From Norana najaformis (Eukaryota > Annelida > Clitellata > Crassiclitellata > Hormogastridae), in the NCBI GenBank assembly GCA_964023275.1, contig OZ029916.1:20963389-21027388 (forward strand): a DNA stretch of 64,000 bases, written 5' to 3'. The first letter of the stretch is position 1; the number at the start of each line of letters is the position of its first letter. Shown in pieces: positions 1 to 11,939 of the stretch. The notes under the pieces are model-generated. The model made no database searches. It saw only the letters and a program-made list of their open reading frames with translations, and was not told where the DNA came from. A program made the translations under genes and the position numbers.

Positions 1-3000
1 TCGGAAAAGTCCGGAAGGGAAGGCGATTGCTCCATGGACCTGGTCCTATTCTAGTGTATCCACGGATCTGGAATATAAAATCTGTTGTTGGTTCGAGACC
101 GTCCACAATCATTGATGTTTCTGTCATGTTGGTCATCATTGCAGCCATGGGATTTCCCCGTGGATGATGCATGACCTCGTAGAGAATGATTTCCCCATTC
201 TGGTGAATTACTGACGGTGGATCCCACTGCAGGCGAACAGCCGTTGAACTGATTCCAATCGCAGTAAAATTTTGTGGTGCTCCAGTAGGCACTGATAACA
301 GAAGAAAATAAATATCATCACAATCATCAGCACTACTTCCACAGATATACTGGCAATAACCCCTGTAAACAGATATACTGGCAATAACCCCAGCAAGCAT
401 CTCTGTTGTGGTCACGTAGAATAAATGTAATGTTGTCACTGAAGGCTGTGCAATTCTTTGGATTTTTCAGATTAAAACCATTCGATTGCATGAAGCCATC
501 CTCAATTGAATGGGCAACACAGAAGCCATCCTCAATTGTTTGGCCTAGATAGAAGCCATCTTCATTCATATACACACAAAGAAGCAGTCCTCGCTTGTAA
601 GGCCCATAGAGAATCCATCCTCAAAATTGCATGGCTCAAATAGCAGCCATCTTCAAAATGGTGTAAGCCATAAAGAAACCATTCTCAACTAAATGGGCCA
701 CATAGAAGCCATCATCAGCTGTATAATCTACCAGCTTTTGCGAGGCTCAGCATGGAGCTACATCAATGTCTGGTTATGTTACATTACCATATATATCATG
801 CTGAAAATTTATTGCATAGAGTGTATGAAGGAAACAGTGTATTATTCACAGACAATGAAAAATACAAAAACAGACTTCTTGATAAGAGTCAGATCAATAA
901 CTTCCACCCAGAAATCTCAAGTCCTCTCAGTTTGCAGAAATTAAATAAAAAAAGCTGCTTACAGAAAAAATCGATGGTCGAACAATCGTTGGCACAGAGG
1001 AAGTCTTATCTCTGACCAGCGACAAAAGCTGCGCTCTTTGATTTATCAGCGGCAGGGTCAACCAAAACTTCACTGGACCACATAAGCGAATAGCAAAACT
1101 GAGCATATTTTATCCATGCTGCCACACTGAGCCACGCATCAATGAAGTCACATGTCGAAATGCTAACTGCATCATCCAGATGCTGTGGCTTAGAGCCAGC
1201 CAAGCGGCCATCTGATCGTTGTTGAGAAAGATAGATGCCAAGTGGCTGGCTGATGGGAATTACATGGTATCAAGCGACCATTTAAAAACAATAGACCTTG
1301 TATTCCTGATAAAGGCAAGCTGTGTTTAAGCAGGGAAGCATCATCTCAAAAAACTCAGACCACAGGTCAGTGGAAAATGCAAGAGATGGGTTCAAAAAGT
1401 TTGTTGAAATCCAAAAAATGGCAACATCGAGCTTTATTATAAATTTTCTAAACACAGTCAAAGGTCTTCGAAAAAGCAATACTTTTATTGACTTTAAGCC
1501 CTTTAATATTATACTTTCTAAAAACCCAACTACAACCACCACTGAAATATATCATTGTCATTACAAATACATATAAATATATATTTACTTATTACCATGT
1601 CACACAATTTGGTTTGTATTCCAGGAATAATAAATAATTTTACATACATGATAAAAATGGTTGAACTAACCTGATTCTCCAGTCAAAACATTAAGCGGAA
1701 AGCTTGGAACACCACGACCAATGTTATTGACAGAAGAGACATAGAACTCAAACATGGTAAATGGACTTAGGTCTCGGATGACATACTCCGTAGTCCAGAC
1801 GTCTTTCACTTCATCCATGTTCTGACCAAGCATCGCATCTTTCCGCCTGTAATGAATCACATAAGATTCCACCAATTCACCTGTGGGCGGAATCCACGAC
1901 AGCTTCACCGTTGAACCAGTCACCTCTGAAGCAACCAGGTCAGTTGGAGGATTTGGAAGAGCTGGATAACAGAAAATTGGTACAAACAATGCCTGCTATC
2001 AATAACAGCTTAAAAGGATTATTAAAAACAAGTTGCAGCAAGTAACATTTGAACAAGCAAACAACGCAAAAGGATATAATACAATTCATGAAACAGGTTT
2101 GCTCAAGACAAAAAAGCTGAAGTGCAGGTAAGTAAACACTAAAAATTTGACTAGTGTGCTCTTCAAGGTTTTATGCACTTGTCCTCCATATTCAAGCATC
2201 CTACTGAAATATGTCATGGAAATGATGAAAAAAACATGTTTCTTAAATATTTTAGACGAGTGATAGACTGTAAAACCATTACACCACCCATAATCCTCAG
2301 TACTTATTCTTCTTTACCCACCCATAGCTGGTAAATCTCTGCTTCCCTATGGCATTGGTAATACATTCAGAATCAGTATTGCTTGTCCAGACAGAACAGT
2401 CAGCCATTGAGGACTCTATAATCCTTTCCAATAACTCTGAACACACGCTGACTCTTGAACTGATTTAGCATTCATGGTTTGCGTTGTCTGCAGTTTGACA
2501 AATGACCAATGCTGACCATATTGTTAAGAATAAATGAAAGCAGATAAATAATCACTTGATCCACCACCTCGGCACCTTCACACAAAGATGTTATTATCCA
2601 CAAAATTTCCATTATAACTGGCTGGATCATGTTTATGGCTTTGGTTCATCGATAAACCTCTTGTAGAGAACTCAAGTTTTCATAATAGCGTGAAATCTGT
2701 TGGCATATTTTGAAACGCATTCAACAACTGGATAATATTTTTTATTATTTTAGCTCCCAATCTTCGCAATGGCTTAAATGGAGTTTCAATAAAAAGAAGA
2801 AACTTTATTTTAAAACTCTTCTAGATTATTAGGCATTTGTTAAAGTCTTTGCATAGGGAACTGTAGTGCAATGTGAGCAGAAAGGTCATAAGCAAAGATA
2901 CAGACATAACAGAAACAATTATGAAAACTGTTTTTCTGTCTCATACATGGTTATCATACATTTCTGCACACGAGGTTCAACTATACAAAACATTTAACCA

Positions 3001-6000
3001 GGTTTGTGCAAAGATAACCATCAGCAAACTTTCGAAGACAACTATCAACAGCTAACAGTGTTCCAGTTTTCGTTCTTGGAAGAGTTAAATATCAAGAAAT
3101 GTTAAGCTTTGAAAAGAAAATCTTGTAGAATTATCTGCTATATATCTGAATTTTTGTCACACTATGCTCATTATAACATTATTAAATACAAACAAGAAGA
3201 GTAGACAAGCAGTTCCTTGAGCCAATTCTGAGAGGCATCTAATAATGGGGATGAACAAATAGCAACTACGTTTTTCCCTCGGTAGCTGATCTTCCCAATG
3301 ACGGTGTATGGTCAGCGTACTACTCATTTTACAGTTGAGTTTGCAAGGAGTAGAAGTGCAACAGAAGTCTCAAAAGACCCTTCTTGCCTTGGCAAGGATC
3401 TAAGCCCTGACATCTGATTAAAGTTGGTTCCCCAACTTAGCTGACTGTGGGTGCTGTAGAAATCTCGAGATTATGATTATGATGATTTGACAGTCCGCAA
3501 GCTAACCACTAGACTATCATGTACCCTATATACAAAAACCAACCCAAGTTTAAGTAATTTCCATCTACCTTTAACGGAAACTTCGACCACAGTTTCAACA
3601 TTGCCGAGATCTGAGGACGCAACACAAGTGTATTTCGCTGACCCCCTGACATCTCGAAGCACGAGAACATTCCGGCCAATTGGAGTCTCATTTTCTCTTG
3701 TCAGTTCTAGACCACCCAGGCGCCACTTGACATATGGCATTGGAGATCCAGAGGCTACACAAGTCAAATTGACATTGCTGCCAGGCATCACCTCAACGTT
3801 GTCCGGACGAACTGAGAAATGTGGCGGAACACGTCTAACTATCACGTCACGTAATAAAAAACAATTTCGTTACACGGTACGGTTGCAACAGGAATAGCAG
3901 TGACATTAAGAGTGAGAATATTAGTAGTGGTAATAGTAACAATTCTGAGTGATGATGATGATGATGATGATGTTGTTGATGATGATGATGATGTTGTTGA
4001 TGATGATGATGATGTTGTTGATGATGATGATGATGTTGCTGATGATGATGATGGTGGTGGTGGTGATGATGATGTTGATGAAGTTGTTGTTGTTGATGAT
4101 GATGATGAAGACAATGATAATGGTCTACAGTATAACATTACGAAATATCTTTATAAACAACCTCCTATTCTTCCTTCTCTGCCTCCTCCTCTCGCTCCTC
4201 ATAAACATCATTATGCATGAATTAGTCATCTGCCATTTTTTATTAATTCAGTCCATTTTCACATCATGCACAAAACACTTACATGCAGAATGTACGAATT
4301 TGGCAAAACTATCATCCTGAAACTTGATCTCTAGAAATCGGAAGTGTTTGCTATAAAATATATTTGACCAGTTCCATTGCCAGTTAATTCTTTTGCTTGT
4401 ATGCAGCAGTTAGTTGTTCAGAATAATTCCTCTTACCTTTGACATACAAATTGGCACCATAGGAGTACGCAACCCCAACTTGGTTCTCAGCCACACATTC
4501 ATACTTTCCTTCATCTGACTCCATGCTCTTTGAGATGTGTAATGTTCCTAGATCCGGAAATAACAACAGATTAAAAGAAGAAAGCAGACAACAAAGTCAT
4601 TGTAAGATATAAATCTCTTTTCACATGATGACTTCTGTTGAAGCCCAGCCTACAATAATCATAAATATTTACCCTGACTTCAGTGTTTTGGGGCTCAAAG
4701 AAATACAAAGTTTATGCTGATGATAACTGCATAAGTCACATATCGGAATTTGACTTGGCTTCTCCGACCGATTATGATATTCGATTATGATTTCATCTGA
4801 AGCAACCATTACTTGATGCCTTGGAATGTTTGAGATGCGCAGTGCTGATCAGATGTGTGCAGTGAGACCCAGATAATGGCCAGGGTATTGGAGATGCACA
4901 GATTGTGGAAAGACTAGATTAGATTAGATTAGAATAGAACACTTCTATGCTCGGGATAGGCATTCAAACAGAAAGGAAATTGTCGACAGATCATTTAACT
5001 TTGAAAATAAAAATCAATGATTACAGTGAATGGAACTGAAATCTTAACCTTACAATGTCAAAACTTGAACATTTATTTTATTTATAAGTTAAGCCAATGC
5101 AAGAAATTGCAAATGATAAATGGGACAAAACATTTTTAAAACTTTTCAAAAACTTCAGTAATTGAATACTTTCAAATTACCAACATCGGAGACTTTAAAT
5201 ACAAATGGAAAATGTTCATTTCCATTCTACCTGAGTGCATAATTTTTATGCGTGAATCTGAAAAGTTGACAGGAATGTAGTCTTTCAGCCAAGAAACTGT
5301 GGGCTCAGGATAGCCAGTAGCATTGCATACTAAAGTTGTATCCTTGTCCTTTTCCACAGATTTCAGTGATGGATTAACCACAATCCGAGGATATCCGCTT
5401 GGAACTAAAACACAACAAACTGGAAAAAGTCTACTGTGTCCAACTGTGTTCAGCTAAACGCATGTACAAAGTTATTCCTGCAATCAGTCTTAGAAAGGAA
5501 ACTGTTTAGTTTTGTTTTTGCAGGAATAAATTTAGAGGTTTAAACAGTTACGTAGCAATTCTTCTTATGTTCACATTTACCTAGGTTAAAAGTGATAGCT
5601 TGTTTGTCTGTAATGATTATATAATCCTAGGTTAGAGGTAGGTAGGTAGGTATGTGTGTTATTGTATAATTGCCAGCATCTATCTATATGCCAGCATTGT
5701 AGGGTAGGCATAATTATTAATATTAGGCTTTGGGAAAAGTGTCCAATATACAAGTTAGTTAAGTGGATAGTTATATATTCTTGGCAAAGTGAAAGTTTAT
5801 AAATCTATTTCCAATAATTAAATCAGTCCAATAATTCAAAACTGAATCAAGAAAAAACTGGGTTTTACACCATGAAACTAAACCCATTGTCAACATAGCA
5901 AAACAGAGAAATGGAAATCTCTTTAAAAGTGAAACATTATGCTCACCCTGCTCTTCAGGATAGACATCTAACACGGCAATCGTAACAGCCGGATCCCCAA

Positions 6001-9000
6001 GTCCATTCGTTGCAACACATTCAAACAACCCGTTATCTATTCCGGGTTTTGCAGAATCGATACGCATGACTGATGCTGATCCACCCAGTATGGTCAGAAC
6101 CATGTATCGACTGTCCTTGGGGCCAATACGCCTCCCTGCCCTGCGCCAGTGAACTTCGGGATGAGGGTTTCCAGACGCTCTGCAGAAAAAGCTCACAACA
6201 CCATTCTCTGCGACCTTCTTATTCTTTGGGGCGAAGATAATCTTTGCCGCTTCTAGGAAATGATAAAGTTTGATAAGCCTTTTCTGTAGACAGAGAGTCG
6301 CATGAGATAAAAATAATGCCTGTCTGGAGAAACATTCGATCAGCCATAAAATCACAGGCCTACCGAGGATACATACCAAACTTGACTGCTCCACAGAAAT
6401 TTAAAATTTTCTCAAGCTACAGCTAAAATTCTCCAACAACTTCCATAACCTGAATTAGCTAAACAAAAACTCACAATCAGTCCATTCTATGCCTATGGTA
6501 ATCTAATCACTCTCAGTGCTGGCACAACCCAGAAGACGTATTTAACTCAAGACTAAAAAATTACACCGGAATCTCCTTATAACACACATCATTAAAACAT
6601 GGTTTCTGATATGACACAGTTGGAGACATTGATCTCAATTGGGTTCAGCTCTAGAAAACAACCTCATTATAACAGAGGACTCAATAAATAATAAGCAGGT
6701 TCTTGATATGGCTCCCAAAGACTACATACAAAGGAGGTTCCGGTGTACTACAACAAACTTAGAGCTAATCACATCAATATTCCTTACAGAGTGGGGCATG
6801 GTAGCCGATTGGATATATGCAATCAATCTTCTTACCAGAACTAACTTCATACCAGAACTACTTTCCTCAATCACTAGCACATTCAAAACCGATCTCAATG
6901 CACAGCATAACAAGTATAATGACCATCTAGAAGGTACAAAAAAGAACCATCCTGGACTAATCTAATCAGTTAAATACACCAGACCTTCACTGTATCAGGG
7001 ATTTGGGATCCATGTTATGGTGAGGGCTGTATTAAACCGAAATGGTATTTTGCAACCATGCACATGTCTTCAGCTGCATATCTCCAGGTTGCAGTGGGCT
7101 AAAAAAAACATTACAACTTAGTATGGTCATGAAAAATGAGTCTACGAGATACTCACCACGGGCATCATTGGGCTTGTATAGGCTGCCAGAAAATCTGTTT
7201 TATTAAAATTGCGTATTTGGACTTGAAGTGATTTTTAAATACATTGGTTGATTGCTTAGAATTCTTTGTTTTGATTATCTAAACCTGCACGAGTCAATCA
7301 GTTCACTGGCTACCTTGAATGACATAACTTCACATATTGGGTATAAGAAACAGGCACTTTATGGAGGTATGATGATGATGACAACAATGACAATGACAGT
7401 GATGTATCAATACCATTTGGTAAGGCAGCATGAGTTGAAATATTACTGTACTTCCATATGACACAACTATGGTGCATTTTAATTCCTTAACTCAGTCACT
7501 AATGTCCTCTTCAAAGTGACTAGCAATCCAGTCAAGATGATGAACCATGTATGTAATTTTATGATGATGACAATGATGATGATGACGACGACGACGACGA
7601 TGATGATGGTGTCAACAATCAAGTATACATATTTCATGATGAAAGTTCACACATATCCACATTATCTACAGTTTGGTTTAAAAAATACAGATATGTGTGA
7701 TCCTTGTTGGCTTATGAAATAATAATGTATTATTTTTACGATACAGGTTGAAAGCTGTGAATTAAAACAGACAGCCTAGAATTCTGCATTGAATAAATTC
7801 TAATGTGTTACTGCACTCTGCATAACAAGAACTGAATTCTTGCATTAGATGGTCTCTGTTTTAAGGAATTCACTCAACTAATGGACCCTGTTTGCAACAG
7901 TGGCAGGTTAATCTTCATTACAATGCCATCTCCTCCAGTAGATAAGCATGGCTTTCAGGAGAGAAATGAATCACAGTGTCAGCTTGATACTGATTAATTA
8001 TACCTCTGGACTTCAGGTCAGTCAAACGGTATTGGTAATCACGGCCCCAGTTCATAATAGAACTGAAAGAGTGCATTGTCTAATATAACAAGTGAGCACT
8101 GCATCTTATCTGCTTTGTCAAACATATATGCAATTTTAGATGTATAGTGATTTCAATGCTTTGACGGTGAATAAAAAGACAATGAGTCTTACTCTAAAGA
8201 TGATTTAAATCACAGCCAACACCTAGGCAGCAATTGAATAATTTGGGTCTGAACTTCAGAAACTGCATGAAAATGTCAGTTACAGGTCATACGGCATAAC
8301 CTGTCACCACAGCTACAACCTTTATTTACTCCTTCATCCTGGTGTTCACCTACTACTGCAACTTCACCTTTGCAGTCCTCCCAAAGTCCAAGATACTATC
8401 AGCTCTAGTCTTTCCACAATCTGTGCAACTCTCATAGCCTGGCCATTATCTGGGTCTCACTGAACACATCTGATCAGCCCTGCACATCTCAAACATTCAG
8501 TTTCAACCTACACCAGTATAAAAGTTAAACACTGCTTGCACTTAATAAAATCATCGATTTAGTTTACTTTATAAATAGCAGTCAAATCAATTGAAAGTAG
8601 AAGAGAAGGTGGCAAAAGATTTGTTGCACATCGCATGCCAGTCAGAAGAACAAGCCATACAGCTTGAAAATTATTTGAATGACAATCTTAACAGATTGAA
8701 GAATTACACAGAGCAAAACAACTCTAACCCTCCCACCTCCTGCATCTTAACCCTTGCAGCTCCATCTACATTCTTTCTATGATTTGCAGTTAACCCTTAA
8801 AGGTCCCATCCAGTCCTTTGCACCAGGTTTATGACTTCCACTGCAAGCCTTAATCTGAACATCTCATGGAGTGTAGCCACTTCCTGTGGGTCAGGCGGCT
8901 GCCATGATTTTACCAAAGAAGGCCACTTCCACAGTGAACTTATGCAAGACGAAGCGAGTGACAAATGCTGATGCATTCGATGCCAAGAATTGGTGCAGCA

Positions 9001-9934
9001 GCGCAGATGGTTCGGTTGGAAGAAATCCAATAAAAAATCGTCTTGATAAACGGGACACATGCAAGCGCATGAATCTTGTGGCGATGGAAGGCATGCCACA
9101 GAACAATGGGATCTGATCAAAATTTGCAATCTAACAGAGGTGGATGAATGATATGATTCAAGATAAAACACCACTCCAAACTGAAAGCATTTCAATGCTG
9201 TTAGAAATTAACATCTCCAAAGTTCAATGTATCAAAATGAGTGAGTCTCAGTCCACATTTTACAAGCACATAAAACGATCAAATCTGCTTAAACAAACAT
9301 CATGATAACTTTAAACTGGATATAATGTCACATAAGGCAACCAAGTTGAAATCTTATGACACATCACCAGAACTGTCACTAAATAGAAGTGGCTTTTCAT
9401 GAAATATTTACAGCTTGAATTTATTGGGCCAACAGACGCATCTCGTCCAGAAGCGGAGTGCATTAGACGTAAGCATGACAGAAGCTATTAATTATATTTG
9501 TACATTTGCCATGTTCATGAAAGACCATGAACGGACAGTATTTGCACTGCAATGTAATGCAGTGGTAAAATTTATATATCAGCCCCACACTGCATTTTGT
9601 TCCTCTAATTGAAATTTAAAATTTGACACCAGTATATAATAAATTGTTTTGTTGATGATGATGACAACAACAACTATGGCGATGATCCAATGAAGATGGA
9701 GATGATGTGATGACCATGATGACATCACACTGCACATAGAAATAACTATATGTTTCAGTAGGAATCGACCAAAACAATCCATACAACAGACAATAACATG
9801 TTGTTTTTTGAGGAATACTTTGTACTTACGAAGACGTTCTGTGCTTTGGCTGCAATGCAGGTCAACCAGAAGGAGGTAAACACTTACGAAATCCAGAATT
9901 ACGTTCATGATTCTAGTCAAACCACAGAGTGAAT
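1..9934 (-). CDS. Lar (PTPRD/F/S family): LAR-type receptor protein tyrosine phosphatase, N-terminal part (partial, runs off left edge)
   Basis: Single-pass cell-adhesion receptor phosphatase that binds heparan/chondroitin sulphate proteoglycans and synaptic partners. Coding exons in transcript order, all junctions phase 1: 9908-9830 (start ATG at 9908, signal peptide), 6252-5947 (Ig1), 5404-5231 and 4547-4437 (Ig2 split), 3838-3569 (Ig3), 1961-1671 (FNIII-1), 291-1 (a second FNIII, open at the edge). About 507 residues are visible; LAR proteins are usually about 1,900. Ig Cys pairs are intact ([40 protein letters not shown]). Family landmarks are the Ig2-Ig3 join [11 protein letters not shown] and the Ig3-FN1 join [11 protein letters not shown]. 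The first exon reads M-N-V-I-L-D-F then a hydrophobic stretch ending near C-S-Q-S. Splice phase fits exactly from start codon to edge. Further FNIII repeats, the TM segment and both phosphatase domains lie outside the window. Orthology to the single invertebrate Lar is inferred. Confidence 0.93.
330..395. repeat. Short tandem duplication (about 27 bp, two copies) in a LAR intron
   Basis: The phrase ACAGATATACTGGCAATAAC occurs twice in direct orientation (about 341 and 368), followed each time by CCC. It lies just upstream, in transcript sense, of the second FNIII exon. Confidence 0.7.
470..725. repeat. Degenerate tandem repeat, about 38-40 bp unit, six or more copies
   Basis: A diverged unit built on AGAAGCCATCCTCAATTG plus ATGGGCCACAT recurs from about 490 to 720 with substitutions and small indels. 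It sits in the intron between the two FNIII exons. No coding signal is seen; the short open frames over it are repeat by-products. The rest of this intron (725-1670) shows no further gene or element that I recognise. Confidence 0.65.
3220..3535 (-). mobile_element. Decayed repeat: non-LTR 3' tail plus tRNA-like SINE fragment
   Basis: At about 3445-3480 the sequence GTGCTGTAGAAATCTCGAGA followed by TTATGATTATG matches the 3' terminal motif shared with the tails near 12.0, 13.6, 16.5, 37.1 and 58.3 kb. Next to it, the reverse complement of 3486-3520 reads AGTCTAGTGGTTAGCTTGCG, which resembles the A-box half of a tRNA-derived SINE. The fragment lies in the intron between Ig3 and FNIII-1. The remainder of that intron (1962-3220) holds nothing I can identify. 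Confidence 0.5.
3949..4125. repeat. GAT-rich trinucleotide microsatellite
   Basis: Long runs of GAT punctuated by GTTGTT in a regular pattern (five or six GAT then TGTTGTT), passing into GGT and GTT runs. It would translate as poly-Asp/Val in one frame, but lies in the intron about 110 bp upstream of the Ig3 exon in transcript sense and has no coding role. Confidence 0.9.
4750..4940 (+). mobile_element. 3' end of a non-LTR retrotransposon with ATTAG-repeat tail
   Basis: The segment runs through TGAAGCAACCATTACTTGAT and GTGAGACCCAGATAATGGCC, ending in a short (GATTA)n tail at about 4915-4935. The same core occurs inverted at about 8380-8510. A related tail with ATTAGATTAGATT occurs at 30200-30285, and diverged copies lie near 43.75, 53.5 and 57.25 kb. 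Simple-repeat tails of this kind are typical of some CR1/L2-like non-LTR elements; the clade is inferred. Confidence 0.6.
6562..7045. mobile_element. MITE-like element(s) with pogo-type TACACCRGA ends
   Basis: TACACCGGAATCTCCTTATA at 6562 and TACACCAGACCTTCACTG at about 6975 resemble the terminal inverted repeats of the short element at 43455-43645. TTTGGGATCCATGTTATG, present here near 7000, is shared with that element's interior. The structure is decayed and may be two overlapping copies. It lies in the intron between the signal-peptide and Ig1 exons. Confidence 0.45.
7366..7612. repeat. ATG/ACA/ACG microsatellite patches
   Basis: Two imperfect trinucleotide tracts (about 7366-7405 and 7560-7610) of ATG with ACA, ACG and GTG variants lie in the large LAR intron. 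They carry no coding potential beyond repeat-derived open frames. Confidence 0.7.
8380..8515 (-). mobile_element. Inverted copy of the ATTAG-tailed non-LTR 3' end
   Basis: The reverse complement contains GTGAGACCCAGATAATGGCC and CACAGATTGTGGAAAGACTA, near identical to 4855-4915. The pair are inverted copies about 3.5 kb apart inside one LAR intron, which could form a large hairpin in the pre-mRNA. The stretch 8515-9830 shows no recognisable gene; small open frames at 8.6-9.2 kb match nothing I know. Confidence 0.6.
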
Positions 9935-10736
9935 CTGATTGAACAGAAAAACACAAGAACGTACAGTACCGGGCAGGCATCATAATTAGGCAGTGATGTC
10001 TAATGTGTTTCATTAACGGTAACAACATAATCTGCTGAATTCATTTCTCCTTCAATTCATTTAGCCCAGTGATATAATTTCTATAAAGACATCAAAATTT
10101 CCATATTTTTGCACAACTATGTAAAACAGAGTTCGTATCTTTGCTATTTCATCACTAACAAAGAGTTCGGTACAGAGGGTTCCAAACAGTGATAACAATT
10201 TTTGGTGAGTAATTTTTCCATCAGAAGTAAAGAATTGGAAATGCATCATAAGTAACGAATTGTTTGATACACGTTGTGTGAGTGTGAAAAAAATGCAAAA
10301 ACGAGCAAGATTTTATACCGATATAAAGCACAATTGTTCATTGACCCTTCTGGATCTGCTGGTCAATGCTTCCACTCTTAGAACTGTGCCGACACGATTA
10401 GTTAATATTCTAAATTGTTTATGTTTAAATCAGTTGGATAATTAAACAAATATTCTATTTCTCTTCAAGCTGCTACTTACAGCTGTTGTGTGAATAGCAA
10501 CCATAATTATTTTGGATGCAGATAGCGTGGGTGCAGTGATCTGTAAACAAGCAGCAAGTAACCTACACTGCAGTTACACATGAGAGACCACATCCGAATA
10601 AAGATAAATCCGACTAAATTCGTAAACATGTTTAAATATGTATGCAAACATTAATAGCATCGCAAGTAATCTCATTTCCCCACTATCCTAGTCGTAATTA
10701 TAAAACAGGTGAATCACACAACTAAGCAAAACTCAC

Positions 10737-10950
10737 CGCAGGCCTCTTTCTCCCAGAATCAGTTGTTATTTCAAAGTGCTGCGTGCGTCCAACACAAGAT
10801 CTGCTGAAGCCAGGCTGCTCGCACTGATCGTCGCAACCGGAGGAACTATAGGTAGAGGTAGGTAGGCCGACCTATCACTCGCACATCACACACGACGCCT
10901 TACATCAGTTGGAGACACAAGCTCGTCTTCGCGTGCAGCGGCTTTGCTTA
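10737..10950 (-). other. Probable 5' UTR exon 1 of the LAR-type phosphatase gene
   Basis: On the minus strand a strong splice donor (CCTGCG|GTGAGT) ends at 10737, upstream of the signal-peptide exon. That exon has its own acceptor (CTGTTCAATCAG) at 9935 and carries 27 nt of 5' UTR before the ATG at 9908. No in-frame start is needed here, so the exon is read as non-coding. Its 5' limit cannot be seen and 10950 is a guess. Other alternative first exons are possible. Confidence 0.45.
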
Positions 10951-11110
10951 TTTGCTTTAGGCGGACGCAAGGAGGAGTGATGATCAATAAATGCACATTT
11001 ATCCACGACCAGGAGCGAGCGAGCGAGCGAGCGGAGCCCGCGCGGCCGTCCGCACACGATGAAGCCGATCCTTCCTCGCTCTCCCTCGCCAGTACGTACT
11101 AATCAAGCTG
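10780..11110 (-). promoter_or_regulatory. CpG-rich putative promoter region of the LAR-type gene
   Basis: This is a local island of CpG-rich sequence in otherwise AT-rich flanks. It includes a GAGC/GAGCGA run at about 11011-11032 and GCCCGCGCGGCCGTCCG just after it. It lies next to the donor of the presumed non-coding first exon. No convincing TATA box was identified. Function is inferred from position and composition only. Confidence 0.35.
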
Positions 11111-11939
11111 GTGCAGACGGGTGGGTCAACCAGTGGACTCAGCGGCTCGCCGACGTCCGATCCCAGGAGAGGATGCAACATATGCTTGCTGCTCATCCGG
11201 ATGCTGGTGGTCAATCCCCTCCCTCACGCCAAACCCCTGCCGTCCTCCCACCCCCTCAATTAGCATTATTGAACACCTGTTGTCCGCATTGAGCCCCCTC
11301 CCAAGAAGCGATGATAAGCATCGCCAACAGTACAAAAGGCATGATGTATAAATCCTTCAGGCTTAATAAAATTAATACAAGCACACCGACATATACGTCC
11401 ATGTATCTTAATTGAATATGTATATGTGCATAGGCCTATAGTCTTTAAAGTAATGTTGGTTAATAGCAGGCACTGTTGTGGCTAGAGCACCCAGTCGAAT
11501 AGAAGCTTGGCCTTTTGTGTTTCTCTGACTAAAGGTTTTACCTGCAACAAGACATGACTGTGTTCTGTTCTTAGACAATTCTAAAGCTATGAACATCCAC
11601 GTATGCTTTTAGCACACACATTTGCAAGAATGCATGCAACATCGGGAAGGAGGAACGCCGCGACATCAGTGCCGTTTCCCGATCTTGTGAGAACACCTGA
11701 ATGTGAGCCGAGGAAATTCCTGGAGATCATTGATTTCAATGGAGAGACAGAAGCGACGAGAGGGCAGAAGAACTTGGCAGCAGTGACAACTGATGAGACG
11801 GCCAAAAGTTACAACCACGAGACCTGGCGTTACAATGTTAACTACCTTGACCAACTGTCTGAAGAAGACGTCGATGAAGCAGGAAAATTCGATGGTGCTG
11901 GATCCTTCGAGTCGTTCCCTACCCAGTGTGAGGACCGAA

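Noticed and set aside
3842-4320. Poly-Asp, poly-Met and poly-Ser/Thr open frames over the GAT tract
   Set aside because: They are produced by the trinucleotide microsatellite in a LAR intron. The Ig3 exon boundary next to it is well defined.
5636-5660. Telomere-like repeat (GGTAGGTAGGTA)
   Set aside because: It is only a few GTAG units, with no telomeric hexamer.
8797-9195. Possible gene at 8.8-9.2 kb
   Set aside because: Overlapping open frames on both strands without family motifs or splice signals. It lies inside a LAR intron and is probably an old repeat.
9579-10028. A 149-codon minus-strand open frame read as a single protein
   Set aside because: Only its middle part is used. The acceptor at 9935 and GTAAGT donor at 9829 delimit a signal-peptide exon in the right phase; the rest is intron.
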